This document shows positions 1 to 7,627 of a DNA stretch of 18,323 nt, one piece after another. Every line of letters begins with the position of its first letter. The stretch's first letter is position 1. The DNA is taken from contig CAYUOU010000081.1 of assembly GCA_964446485.1 (NCBI GenBank), positions 1-18,323 on the forward strand, written 5' to 3'. Under the pieces are notes generated by a model. That model was not told the DNA's origin. It ran no database searches and saw nothing but the letters and a program-made list of their open reading frames with translations. A program made the position numbers and the translations under genes. This DNA is from JBDRRP01 sp964446485 (GTDB lineage Bacteria > Desulfobacterota > Desulfobacteria > Desulfobacterales > JBDRRP01).

Positions 1-44
1 TTCTTGCCGATCGAGGTTCCCACGGTGCCGAACACCCAATTCAT
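1..44 (-). CDS. Probable succinate dehydrogenase/fumarate reductase cytochrome b subunit, N-terminus only
   Basis: Only the first 14 codons plus two bases are inside the window. They read MNWVFGTVGTSIGK from an ATG at 44-42, preceded at ideal distance by a perfect AGGAGG ribosome site (complement of 50-55). A short start followed by S-I-G-K and then a hydrophobic helix is typical of the SdhC/FrdC cytochrome b subunit of the deltaproteobacterial and Bacillus-type succinate:quinone oxidoreductase, which anchors the complex in the membrane and binds heme. The helix itself lies outside the window. The gene is divergent from the usp gene across a 445-bp gap. The start is well supported; the product is an inference from very little sequence. 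Confidence 0.5.
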   Translation of the reverse strand, partial: MNWVFGTVGTSIGK

Positions 45-489
45 GCTGACCTCCTAAATGCCGGTTCTGTTTCAATGATACAAATTCAGATGAGTTATCA
101 ATAAGTGTGCCTGGGATTGCCCGCGCTTTCATCAAACTGGTTGAAAAGACACACTTTTCAAATATCTGTCGCCGGTTCGTGCCCGCCATGCGCCGCCGAT
201 GGCGGCGTCAAAGGCACCCGCGTCATGCCGCGATACAGTGAGCGGCAAAGCGTGACGGAACACCGGTTCCGGCAGCAGGGCGCCGCCCCATATACCATGA
301 GTGGCTAATTTTAGCCAGTTGCCGGCTGATTTTCACCGGCTACCGGTTCTTCAAAAAACACCGATCAGCCGAGGCGTGATTTTTCACCAAAGGGTATGAT
401 ATGGTAACATAAGCGACTCCGGCGGCCGGATTTCTTTACAGGCTGAGGCCGCCGCCCTTTTTTTGAAACCCGCTACCCGGGAGACCATC
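45..489. other. Divergent intergenic region rich in stem-loops, no convincing gene
   Basis: No credible coding region is seen; the one 67-codon open frame (105-308) lacks a ribosome site and resembles nothing. The stretch instead holds a run of perfect inverted repeats: 141-148/154-161 (TTGAAAAG/CTTTTCAA), 191-197/201-207 (CGCCGCC/GGCGGCG), 226-231/242-247 (TGCCGC/GCGGCA), 256-261/266-271 (CGGAAC/GTTCCG), 302-308/311-317 (TGGCTAA/TTAGCCA), 323-330/364-371 (CGGCTGAT/ATCAGCCG) enclosing 335-339/343-347 (ACCGG/CCGGT), and 420-427/447-454. It must contain the promoters of both flanking divergent genes. A structured leader or small RNA on either strand is possible but unproven. Confidence 0.5.
420..464 (+). 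terminator. Terminator-like hairpin just upstream of usp
   Basis: An 8-bp perfect stem (CGGCGGCC at 420-427 with GGCCGCCG at 447-454) with a 19-base loop is followed by CCC and seven Ts (458-464). On the plus strand this has the form of an intrinsic terminator, yet no plus-strand gene precedes it. It ends 25 bases before the usp start codon. It could therefore end a small RNA transcribed from 141 onward, or act as an attenuator in the usp leader. Confidence 0.4.
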
Positions 490-1023
490 ATGAGACTGCC
501 CAACATTATGATCAAGAACATCCTTTACACGACCGATTTATCCGAGAACGCATTTTATGCATTTGCCTATGCAGTGAGTTTGGCCGGGCTTTACGGCGCC
601 AAATTGCACCTGCTTCACGTCATCGACGAAAACCCTATCCTCGACGAAAGAGTGATCGGCTACATAAGCGAAGACCAGTGGAAAGCCATCCGTGATCGAA
701 ATTACGACGAAGCCCGGGAAGCCCTCATCGGCAAACAGCGAAGCAGTGGTGCCATCGAAGAAGTGCTCAATACGTTTTGCGATACCCATGCAACCGGCTG
801 CTCCGACCAGCCCATCGAAACGGGCAATGCTGTCGTCAGGCGGGGCAATGCGGTGGAACAGATCCTCGAAGAGGCCAAAGCCTTACCGGCAGACCTCATT
901 GTCATGGGGACCCGCGGTCAGGGGACTCTGGTTGACGCCGTGATGGGGTCCACAGCAAGACGGGTGCTCCGGCGCGCCACGGTGCCCGTGATGGTGGTGC
1001 GACTTCCGGAGGATGCTTCGTAG
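490..1023 (+). CDS. Universal stress protein, UspA family
   Basis: A 177-residue single-domain Usp protein, soluble and cytoplasmic. It opens with the family's first strand and conserved Asp (NILYTTDLSENA, about residues 10-21). It ends with the ATP-binding signature G-x2-G-x9-G-S-T (about residues 140-155: GTRGQG then GSTA), followed by the last strand VPVMVV, so it probably belongs to the nucleotide-binding Usp class. Members are induced by stress or energy limitation; the exact role of most is unknown. I chose the ATG at 490 because GGGAG lies just upstream (about 479-483). An in-frame TTG at 463 would extend it by nine residues but sits in the T-tract of the preceding hairpin; an ATG at 508 is also possible. 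The gene stands alone, convergent with the REC-MBL gene. Identification is firm, start moderately so. Confidence 0.9.
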   Translation: MRLPNIMIKNILYTTDLSENAFYAFAYAVSLAGLYGAKLHLLHVIDENPILDERVIGYISEDQWKAIRDRNYDEAREALIGKQRSSGAIEEVLNTFCDTHATGCSDQPIETGNAVVRRGNAVEQILEEAKALPADLIVMGTRGQGTLVDAVMGSTARRVLRRATVPVMVVRLPEDAS

Positions 1024-1134
1024 TTGCAAACACCGAAAAACAGATGGCCTTAGGGCCAAAACCCGAATGAAGGTAGATATCGACTACGGTGTCCCTCCCG
1101 TGGGGGGGCGCCTTAATTTTCTAAACGCCGTGAA

Positions 1135-2364
1135 TCACACGCTGAAGGTTTGCTTTTCACTGGGTGCGACGACAACCGTCTGGGATTTCTTCAGGGCCAG
1201 GCTTTCTTCGGCCTGTTCAAGCTTGAGATCAATGGTGTCGTCCCTGTGATCGGGATCGTGATGAAAGAGGCAAAGGGTTTTAACGTCGGCGCGATGGGCC
1301 ATATCGGTCACTTCGCTGATGCACGAATGCCCCCAGTGGATTTTTGAGGGGTATTCATCATCCATGTAGGTGGTGTCGGTGATGAGGATGTCGGCGTCCC
1401 TGACAAAATCGGTTAGTCGCTCAAGGTAGTGGGCGTTGAAAAATGGCGTGTCTTTTGGGTACAGTTCGTTGTCGGTCACATAGCATACCGTTCGGTCGCG
1501 ATACTGGATACGATAGCCCAGACAGTTCCCAGGATGATTGAGCAGCATGGTGGAGACGGCAATGCCGTTGGTTTCAAAGGATTCCTCGCCAAGATTGCGG
1601 TAATTCAGCGTGGCACCGAACTCCTTGATGCGGATCGGGAAGAACACGCCGTCCATCTGAGCCGACAGCAGGCCTTTGATGTCGATATCGCCATGGGATG
1701 CCCCGCAGATCTCAAAATCGTTGCCCTGAACGTACAACGGCGAAAAAAACGGCAGGGCGTTGATGTGATCCCAGTGCGGGTGCGAAATAAATATTGTTGC
1801 CCCTGTCAACCGCTCTTTGGAGGCCATGATGTGATCGGAAAACTCCTTGATGCCGCTGCCTGCATCGAAAACGAAGCACTGCCCTTTTGAAAACGACATG
1901 GTGACACAGGAGGTGTTGCCACCATAACGCACGGTATTCTGCCCCGAGATAGGAAGTGTGCCGTGCACCCCCCAGAAAGTCAGGTCCACCCGGTCTTCCA
2001 GGATCCGCCGGATATTCACCATGATGGTTTCGTTATCCACCGGTTTGGTGATATACCCGTCAGCACCGAAGGACAACGCACGCTGGCGATCGAACTCATA
2101 GGACTTTCCCGAAACCACGATGATCTTGAGGCTGCTCAAACCCGGTTGGGCCCGAAGTCGCCGGATCATTTCAAGCCCGTCCATTCCCGGCATCATCATA
2201 TCCAGCAATACGACATCCGGCGGCTGCAGGAGAATTTCCTCGAGTGCCCTCTGGCTTGAGGTTTGCGCGCGCACCGCGTAGCCTTCCCCTTCCAGCAGGC
2301 GTCGCATCCGCTCGGCATGGATCCTGTCGTCGTCGACGATGAAACAGGTCCTTTTCGTGTCCAT
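1135..2364 (-). CDS. Response regulator receiver domain fused to metallo-beta-lactamase-fold hydrolase
   Basis: A 409-residue two-domain protein. Residues about 5-125 form a CheY-like receiver: acidic pocket D11-D12, phosphoacceptor D55 in LLDMMMPGMDG, S85 in the switch position and K107 in TKP. Residues about 127-405 are a metallo-beta-lactamase fold with the metal motif H195-P-H-W-D-H200, an upstream FDAGSG strand, and later ITDTTY, WGHS and FHHDPDH segments that supply further ligands. The MBL part resembles the phosphodiesterase/RNase-Z-like branch, so a phosphorylation-controlled hydrolase, perhaps of a nucleotide, is plausible; the substrate is not shown. No DNA-binding domain is present and no histidine kinase is adjacent. 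I chose the ATG at 2364 with GGGTGAG upstream rather than an in-frame TTG five codons earlier. It is convergent with usp. Confidence 0.88.
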   Translation of the reverse strand: MDTKRTCFIVDDDRIHAERMRRLLEGEGYAVRAQTSSQRALEEILLQPPDVVLLDMMMPGMDGLEMIRRLRAQPGLSSLKIIVVSGKSYEFDRQRALSFGADGYITKPVDNETIMVNIRRILEDRVDLTFWGVHGTLPISGQNTVRYGGNTSCVTMSFSKGQCFVFDAGSGIKEFSDHIMASKERLTGATIFISHPHWDHINALPFFSPLYVQGNDFEICGASHGDIDIKGLLSAQMDGVFFPIRIKEFGATLNYRNLGEESFETNGIAVSTMLLNHPGNCLGYRIQYRDRTVCYVTDNELYPKDTPFFNAHYLERLTDFVRDADILITDTTYMDDEYPSKIHWGHSCISEVTDMAHRADVKTLCLFHHDPDHRDDTIDLKLEQAEESLALKKSQTVVVAPSEKQTFSV

Positions 2365-2450
2365 GGTGGTCTCACCCAATCCGTTCTCAGTTCAGAGATA
2401 ATCCATTGTCTCGCCGTGCTGCAAGGCAGGCCGCAAACCGGTTTCTATCA

Positions 2451-2477
2451 ATGTTACGGTTACCGTAAATAAGTCAA
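2451..2477 (-). promoter_or_regulatory. Candidate promoter with palindromic operator for the REC-MBL gene
   Basis: On the minus strand TTGACT (2477-2472) could be a -35 box, with TAACAT (2456-2451) 15 bases on as a poor -10. Between and over them lies the perfect inverted repeat TTACGGT-T-ACCGTAA (2454-2468). A palindrome in the spacer of a promoter is the usual layout of a repressor site. The -10 match and spacing are weak; the palindrome is the solid part. Confidence 0.35.
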
Positions 2478-2637
2478 GCTTTATCAGACAAATGGCCCCG
2501 ATAGCACTCGATGGAGAAATCCGCTTTGATTGTGCAGCAATGGGGATGACCGTGGCGGCCCATAATCGCCGCTTATAAATTTCCCTCAACAAATAAAGCG
2601 GACTCGCAAATTCCTAATATAAATCCAATACGCACCT

Positions 2638-2651
2638 AAACGATTTCGTTT
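2638..2651. promoter_or_regulatory. Palindrome AAACGATTTCGTTT upstream of the phosphonate operon
   Basis: A perfect inverted repeat with 6-bp arms and a TT centre sits next to AT-rich TTATAT (2653-2658), about 230 bp before the first gene of the operon. It is the best operator candidate in this leader. No Pho-box (paired CTGTCAT-like direct repeats) was seen. No regulator gene lies in the cluster, so the cognate protein is unknown. Confidence 0.3.
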
Positions 2652-2883
2652 GTTATATCCTGTGCCCAACGTGGCGTCCATCAATCAAGTGCAGCAGACA
2701 TCGATTTCGGTGTCGCCCTGGAGGACGAGTACGCCGAAGACTCGATTTTCGACGGCTCGGAGCCGCCGGCGCCTTTTTCGATTTGATGAATTCGTTCCGG
2801 CCATCGGTATCGGACGGCAATCATGATCCGCATGAGCGCCATCCGGATCCATATCAGCAACCCACAATATATTAGGAGAAAAA

Positions 2884-3918
2884 ATGAAAAAGATGACCAT
2901 GAAAGGTATCTGGCTGGCCTTGGTAGCCGTCATCGTGACGGGGATGTGCTGCGTCGCTTGGGCGGGGGAATTGACTGTTTACACCGCCCTGGAGGATGAC
3001 GAGCTGGCTGTGTACATCCCTGCATTCAAAAAGGCCCATCCGGATATCAAGCTCAACGTTGTACGCGATTCCACTGGCATCGTGACGGCGAAGCTCCTGG
3101 CGGAAAAAGACAACCCCGTGGCCGATGTGGTGTGGGGGACCGCCGCCACCAGCCTGCTGATCTGTGACGACCTGGGCATGCTCAAAGGTTACAATCCCAA
3201 AGGCGTTGAAAAGGTCAAAGCCGGCATGAAGGACCCCAGCAATAAGCAAGCCCATTGGGTCGGCATCAAGGCCTGGGTGACGGGGTTTGTGGGAAACACC
3301 ATTGAAATGAAAAAGCACAATCTGGAAATGCCCCAGAGCTACGCCAACCTGCTGAAACCGGAGTACCGCGGGTTTTTGGTCATGCCGAACCCCGCCTCTT
3401 CCGGGACAGGCTTTCTCACGGTTTCGGCCATTATGCAGCTGATGGGTGAAGAGGCCGGCTGGAATTACCTGGATCAGCTGCATCAAAACATCGCCGTGTA
3501 CACGCACTCCGGGTCCAAGCCGGCCAAGCTGGCCGGCAAAGGCGAGTTCCCGATTGGGATCTCCTTTGCCTACCGCGGATTCAAGCAGCGCAGCAAGGGT
3601 GAACCGGTAATGGTGGCGTTTCCCAAGGAGGGCTCCGGCTATGACGTGGAGGCCAACGCCCTCATCAAAAAGCCCAGAATCAAAAAAGAGGCCATGGTCT
3701 TTTTGGACTGGGCCATCAGCAACAAGGCCATGGCCATGTACGCCAAGGTGTATCCCATCGTGGCCACGGACATCGCCGTAGAAGCGCCCGATGGGTGGCC
3801 GGCGGACCCCATGACCGTTTTGATCAAGAACGACCTCAACTGGGCCGCAAAAAACCGCAAAATGATCCTGGCGGAGTGGTCCAAGCGCTACGACCAGAAG
3901 AGCGAACCTAAAAAATAA
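2884..3918 (+). CDS. 2-aminoethylphosphonate ABC transporter, periplasmic substrate-binding protein (AepX/PhnS2 type)
   Basis: A 344-residue extracellular solute-binding protein of the iron/AEP-binding cluster. Residues 1-27 are a Sec signal peptide (basic MKKMTMKG, hydrophobic core, cleavage after AWA). The mature start ELTVYTALEDDEL, followed by DSTGIVTAKLLAEKDNP and ADVVWGTAA, is the pattern of the putative AEP-binding family PhnS2 (TIGR03261 as I recall), later characterised as AepX. AGGAG (2874-2878) lies five bases before the ATG, fixing the start. It is the first gene of a six-gene operon whose catabolic genes all act on AEP, which strongly supports the ligand. The related Fe3+-binding proteins share the fold, but gene context argues against iron. 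The 148-bp gap to the ATPase gene has a hairpin that could allow more of this protein to be made. Confidence 0.88.
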   Translation: MKKMTMKGIWLALVAVIVTGMCCVAWAGELTVYTALEDDELAVYIPAFKKAHPDIKLNVVRDSTGIVTAKLLAEKDNPVADVVWGTAATSLLICDDLGMLKGYNPKGVEKVKAGMKDPSNKQAHWVGIKAWVTGFVGNTIEMKKHNLEMPQSYANLLKPEYRGFLVMPNPASSGTGFLTVSAIMQLMGEEAGWNYLDQLHQNIAVYTHSGSKPAKLAGKGEFPIGISFAYRGFKQRSKGEPVMVAFPKEGSGYDVEANALIKKPRIKKEAMVFLDWAISNKAMAMYAKVYPIVATDIAVEAPDGWPADPMTVLIKNDLNWAAKNRKMILAEWSKRYDQKSEPKK

Positions 3919-4002
3919 CCATTCAGGATGAAAAGGGTTGAGGATTCGGGTGGCGCGAGGGGAAACCGCAACACGAGGAATGATCAGATGACATTGCACC
4001 GC

Positions 4003-4019
4003 AACCGACGATCGGTTTT
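4003..4019 (+). terminator. Small hairpin with short T-run between binding-protein and ATPase genes
   Basis: AACCGA (4003-4008), loop CGA, TCGGTT (4012-4017), then TT and C. The stem is short and the U-run weak, so it would act at most as a partial terminator or an mRNA 3'-end stabiliser. That arrangement is common after the first gene of binding-protein-dependent transport operons. Confidence 0.35.
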
Positions 4020-4066
4020 CTCGTAACCCCTTTCGCCCCTGTATCCTTGCCTTTGCGGAGTGACCT

Positions 4067-5197
4067 ATGGAGGCTGTCAGAAAAACGGACCCCGAAGAAT
4101 TTTTCCTTGAAGTTCGTGACATCATCAAGACATTCGGTGACTTCGTTGCGTTAAGCGATGTCAGCCTGGGTGTGAAAAAAGGTGAATTCGTCTCCATTCT
4201 GGGCCCGAGCGGGTGTGGCAAGACAACGCTGTTAAGGGTGATTGCGGGCCTGGAGGAGCAGAACACCGGATCTGTCTGGCTGGATGGCCGGGACGTCTCC
4301 CGTGAGCCCGTGGCCAAGCGCCGATTCGGCATCGTTTTTCAATCCTATGCGCTTTTTCCCAACATCAATGTCCTGAACAACGTCATGTACGGTATTCGAA
4401 AAAAAGGCGGGCATTCAGCCCCCCGGCGCAAAGCGCGCGCCATGGAAATGCTATCGCTGGTTGGGTTGGCCGACCAGGCGTTCAAATACCCCGCCCAGCT
4501 CTCCGGCGGCCAGAAACAGCGGGTCGCGCTGGCGCGGGCCCTTGCCCCAGAGCCGTCCTTGCTGCTTCTCGACGAACCACTCTCGGCGCTGGATGCCAGG
4601 GTCCGCGTGCATCTGCGGCTGGAGATCCGGCGCATCCAGGAGACCCTGGGAATCACCACCATCATGGTGACCCATGACCAGGAAGAGGCGCTCACCATGG
4701 CCGATCGCGTGGTGGTCATCAAAGACGGCCGCCTCATGCAATTTGCGTCTCCTCAGGAACTGTACAGATCGCCAAGGACCGCATTCGTGGCCGGGTTCAT
4801 CGGATCCATGAACTTCATCACCGACTGCCGGGGAAAGGACGGCGACACGATTTTCTTCGGGGACTACGCGTTGAGGGTCTCCCCCGGAAGCGCCGCAGCA
4901 CATCAGGGGCGTTCGGTGACCATGGCGGTCCGGCCCGAGGACATCCGAGTGATTCGAAACGGTGACGGGCAGTCGGTGAATGTGGTTCAAGCCAAAATTC
5001 AAGGCATTTCATTTCGGGGATCCCTTTACCGGGTGTATCTCCAGATCCTGCACCCGGCGGGCGGCGCCACCGACCAGGCCGTGAAAATGGATCTTCAGTC
5101 GGAGGCCGTCGAAGAAATGCGCCTCCACGACGCCGTCGAATTTCCAATCCATCTGCCCCCGGAGAAAATTCTGCTCTTCCGAGACGCAGCGTCCTGA
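4067..5197 (+). CDS. 2-aminoethylphosphonate ABC transporter, ATP-binding protein (AepV/PhnT2 type)
   Basis: A 376-residue ABC ATPase of the CUT1/Fe3+/AEP importer group, the cytoplasmic motor of the transporter. Visible motifs: Walker A GPSGCGKT (residues 46-53), Q-loop near VFQSYALFP, signature LSGGQ (145-149), Walker B LLLLDEP (165-171, D169, E170), D-loop SALD, H203 in the switch THDQEEA. Residues from about 240 on form a regulatory C-terminal TOBE-type beta domain, longer than a minimal ATPase. GGAG (4057-4060) lies six bases upstream of the ATG. It follows the binding protein and is 37 bp before the permease gene. Sequence alone does not separate it from spermidine or iron ATPases; the operon assigns it to AEP. 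Confidence 0.88.
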   Translation: MEAVRKTDPEEFFLEVRDIIKTFGDFVALSDVSLGVKKGEFVSILGPSGCGKTTLLRVIAGLEEQNTGSVWLDGRDVSREPVAKRRFGIVFQSYALFPNINVLNNVMYGIRKKGGHSAPRRKARAMEMLSLVGLADQAFKYPAQLSGGQKQRVALARALAPEPSLLLLDEPLSALDARVRVHLRLEIRRIQETLGITTIMVTHDQEEALTMADRVVVIKDGRLMQFASPQELYRSPRTAFVAGFIGSMNFITDCRGKDGDTIFFGDYALRVSPGSAAAHQGRSVTMAVRPEDIRVIRNGDGQSVNVVQAKIQGISFRGSLYRVYLQILHPAGGATDQAVKMDLQSEAVEEMRLHDAVEFPIHLPPEKILLFRDAAS

Positions 5198-5234
5198 CCC
5201 TCAATATCGGGGCCTAACGACAAACGGGAATAAC

Positions 5235-7595
5235 GTGACTTCTTCCGACAGCATCGAAGCGCTGGCGTTGGACACCGGCATGCAGAGCCGGAAAATTACC
5301 AAGAAGGCAAGCACCGAAGACTGGGTGCGCCGGGTTCTTATCGGATTGGCGTGCCTGTGGCTCATCATGGGGGTGGTGTTGCCCCTGTTCGAGGTGGTGC
5401 GGCGCGCGGTTCATGTCGAACTAGTGGTAAAAATCGAAACGCCCACGGAGCAGGAAAAGCTCGAGGACGACTTTCGGGGGCAAATCGACGTTGCCGGTCG
5501 TACGGTGATTCTCGTAATGGAGAGCGGCAGGGCCCAGCTTTTTGTGGACAACACGCCGGTGGGGCTGCGCATGGGCCAGGGCGAAGCGGACGGCATTACC
5601 GTGAGCGTTGACGGGGACCGCATCGAAAGAGTTGTCTGCAGCCGCGCACGGCCCCAGTCCACCATTCGCAACCGTCTCGATGTGCGCCCCATTGTCATTC
5701 ATCGAACGCCCGGCCAGCGGTGGGCGGTGGACGGCGAACCCATGCCGCTGGGCGACAACCTCGTGCTCGTCAAGCGGTTTATCGGGCTGGTGAATTTTTT
5801 CGATTACTTCGGCATCCGTGGTTTGTCCCAGGCGAGGACCCTACTGGCGCTGGGGTTCATCGGCACCGCAGTGGTATTCATCGCCTTTTTCGCATACACA
5901 CTGATTCGCCCAACAGTGCCGTTCAACCAAAACGGCATGCTCACCGTCGCCATTCTTTTCATACTCACCGCCCAGGCCGCCGGCGCCATCACTTATCTGA
6001 CGGGATACATGGAGGATTCCGGTCTGGCCCAGTCCGTGTGGAACAGCATCCGCGTCGCAATATGGAGCACGGCCATTTCGGTGACCCTGGCCTTTGGTTA
6101 CGCATACGGTCTTCAGCGTACCCGAATGCGCGGCAAATCCGTGTTCAGCGTCATCGCCATGCTGCCATTGTTTGCGCCCACCATGCTTTATGGTCTGTCG
6201 CTGGTCTATCTCTTCGGGAACAAGGGTGTCATCACAACGGGGTTTTTCGAAACCTATCCGTGGATGGCCTGGGATATCGGTCTCTACGGCTTCACCGGGA
6301 TTACCATCGCCGAAGTGGTGTTCACTTTCCCGCCGGCCTTCATGATTCTCCAGGTTGCCTTGTCCAATACGGATGCACGACTTTACGAAGCGGCCGAAAG
6401 CCTGGGCGCCGGAAAGGTGCGCACTTTCTTCACGGTCACCATTCCCAGCATCAAATTTGGTCTTTTGAGCGCCGTCTTCGTCTGCTTCACACTGTCGTTC
6501 ACCGATTTCGGGGCCCCCAAAGTTGTTGGCGGCCAGTTCAACATCCTGGCCGTGGACATTTACAAGCAGGTCATCGGACAGCAGAATTTCGGCATGGGCG
6601 CTACCGTATCCATCATTTTACTCGTCCCCACGGTGCTGGCATTTATCGCCGACCGGATTGTCCAGCGACGGGCGGTGGTCGTGGTGACCGGCAACAGCGT
6701 CCCCTACAGGCCCAAACCAAATGCCGGGCGCGACGCCGTTTTTTTCACCATCTGTGCCGCCACCGCCGGTTTCATCCTGGTCATGGTCTTCATGGCCGGT
6801 GTCGCCTCCCTGGTAAAAATCTGGCCCTATGCCTTCACCAACCCTGAAACCTATCCTCAGATCTGGACCTTGCAGCACTACCGGTTCGCGGACGTTGGCG
6901 GCGGCGGGTACCGGGCATTCTGGAACAGCGTCGTAATGGCTGGGCTCACCGCGCTCTTCGGCGCCATCATTACCTTCGCCAGCGCCTATCTCATTGAAAA
7001 GACCAAAGGGGTCGTCTGGCTGAGACAAGCGGCCTATTTTCTATCCATCATTCCCCTGGCGCTGCCCGGATTGGTCATCGGCATCGCCTACATCTTCTTC
7101 TTCAACAACCCGCGTATCATCATCCCCTTCACCGGTATCGGGATTCCCAACCCCTTCCTGTTTCTCTACGGCACCATGGCCATTCTCGTTATTTCCAACA
7201 TCATCCATTTCTACACGGTGAGTTTCCTGACCGCCACGACGGCCCTGCGCCAGTTGGACAAGGAGTTCGAGGCGGTTTCCGAGTCCATGTCCGTTCCCTT
7301 TTATCGGACCTTTTTTCGCGTCACCGTACCGGTGTGTCTCCCTGCGGTGCTGGAGATTGCCGCGTTTTACTTCGTCAGCGCCATGGCCACCGTATCCGCG
7401 GTGATCTTTTTATACACCAGTGAATTGCCCCTGGCCTCGGTGGCCGTCGTCAACATGGATGACGCCGGCGACACGGCACCGGCGGCGGCTATGTGTATGC
7501 TCATCGTTATCACCAATCTGCTGGTGAGAGGAGGCATCGAAATGGGAAGTTATGTATTTAAAAAACGGACCCAGGCCTGGCGGCATCAGGGCTGA
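5235..7595 (+). CDS. 2-aminoethylphosphonate ABC transporter, fused two-domain permease (AepW/PhnU2 type) with N-terminal extension
   Basis: A 786-residue inner-membrane protein with two BPD_transp_1 permease domains in one chain, so no second permease gene is needed. Each domain has an ATPase-docking EAA loop: residues about 384-404 (YEAAESLGAGKVRTFF, ending TIP) and about 679-700 (EAVSESMSVPFYRTFF, ending TVP). One helix (about 34-52) is followed by a roughly 125-residue, beta-rich hydrophilic stretch (57-180), then GLVNFFDYF (184-192), two further hydrophobic segments (about 202-256) and LAQSVWNS (264-271), where the ordinary domain resumes. In usual members GL-NF-YF and L-QS-WNS are nearly adjacent, so this chain is some 190 residues longer than expected. 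The start is GTG at 5235 with GGGA seven bases upstream; the ATG at 5280 lacks a ribosome site. It lies 32 bp before phnX. Confidence 0.85.
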   Translation: MTSSDSIEALALDTGMQSRKITKKASTEDWVRRVLIGLACLWLIMGVVLPLFEVVRRAVHVELVVKIETPTEQEKLEDDFRGQIDVAGRTVILVMESGRAQLFVDNTPVGLRMGQGEADGITVSVDGDRIERVVCSRARPQSTIRNRLDVRPIVIHRTPGQRWAVDGEPMPLGDNLVLVKRFIGLVNFFDYFGIRGLSQARTLLALGFIGTAVVFIAFFAYTLIRPTVPFNQNGMLTVAILFILTAQAAGAITYLTGYMEDSGLAQSVWNSIRVAIWSTAISVTLAFGYAYGLQRTRMRGKSVFSVIAMLPLFAPTMLYGLSLVYLFGNKGVITTGFFETYPWMAWDIGLYGFTGITIAEVVFTFPPAFMILQVALSNTDARLYEAAESLGAGKVRTFFTVTIPSIKFGLLSAVFVCFTLSFTDFGAPKVVGGQFNILAVDIYKQVIGQQNFGMGATVSIILLVPTVLAFIADRIVQRRAVVVVTGNSVPYRPKPNAGRDAVFFTICAATAGFILVMVFMAGVASLVKIWPYAFTNPETYPQIWTLQHYRFADVGGGGYRAFWNSVVMAGLTALFGAIITFASAYLIEKTKGVVWLRQAAYFLSIIPLALPGLVIGIAYIFFFNNPRIIIPFTGIGIPNPFLFLYGTMAILVISNIIHFYTVSFLTATTALRQLDKEFEAVSESMSVPFYRTFFRVTVPVCLPAVLEIAAFYFVSAMATVSAVIFLYTSELPLASVAVVNMDDAGDTAPAAAMCMLIVITNLLVRGGIEMGSYVFKKRTQAWRHQG

Positions 7596-7627
7596 TCGGG
7601 AGGTCCGGACAACGGAGGTCTCATATA

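Larger units (their letters stand above)
2365..2883. other. Divergent intergenic region between REC-MBL gene and phosphonate operon
   Basis: About 519 bp with no convincing gene. The AT-rich middle (about 2570-2660) is the likeliest place for the phosphonate operon promoter. Inverted repeats at 2454-2468 and 2638-2651 are listed separately. A short in-frame stretch at about 2690-2786 has coding-like codon choice (reading DIDFGVALEDEYAEDS before a TGA) but no start codon or recognisable homology, so it may be a gene remnant or chance. A small CGGCT-CGG-AGCCG hairpin (2753-2765) precedes a T5 run at 2772-2776. Confidence 0.4.

Noticed and set aside
105..308. 67-codon open frame in the sdhC-usp gap
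   Set aside because: No ribosome site, no resemblance, and it runs through several perfect hairpins.
2392..2592. 66-codon minus-strand frame upstream of the REC-MBL gene
   Set aside because: It covers the promoter and palindrome of that gene, lacks a ribosome site and resembles nothing.
3928..4026. 32-codon frame between binding-protein and ATPase genes
   Set aside because: No proper ribosome-site spacing, basic random-looking peptide, and it overlaps the hairpin at 4003-4019.
2872..4332. 486-codon open frame on the minus strand opposite the binding-protein gene
   Set aside because: It is an antisense shadow created by GC-rich codon use; its translation is H/G/R/P-rich, spans two real genes and their gap, and has no ribosome site.
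5720..6847. 375-codon open frame inside the permease gene in another frame
   Set aside because: Composition (R, H, G rich) and full overlap with an unambiguous membrane protein mark it as a shadow.
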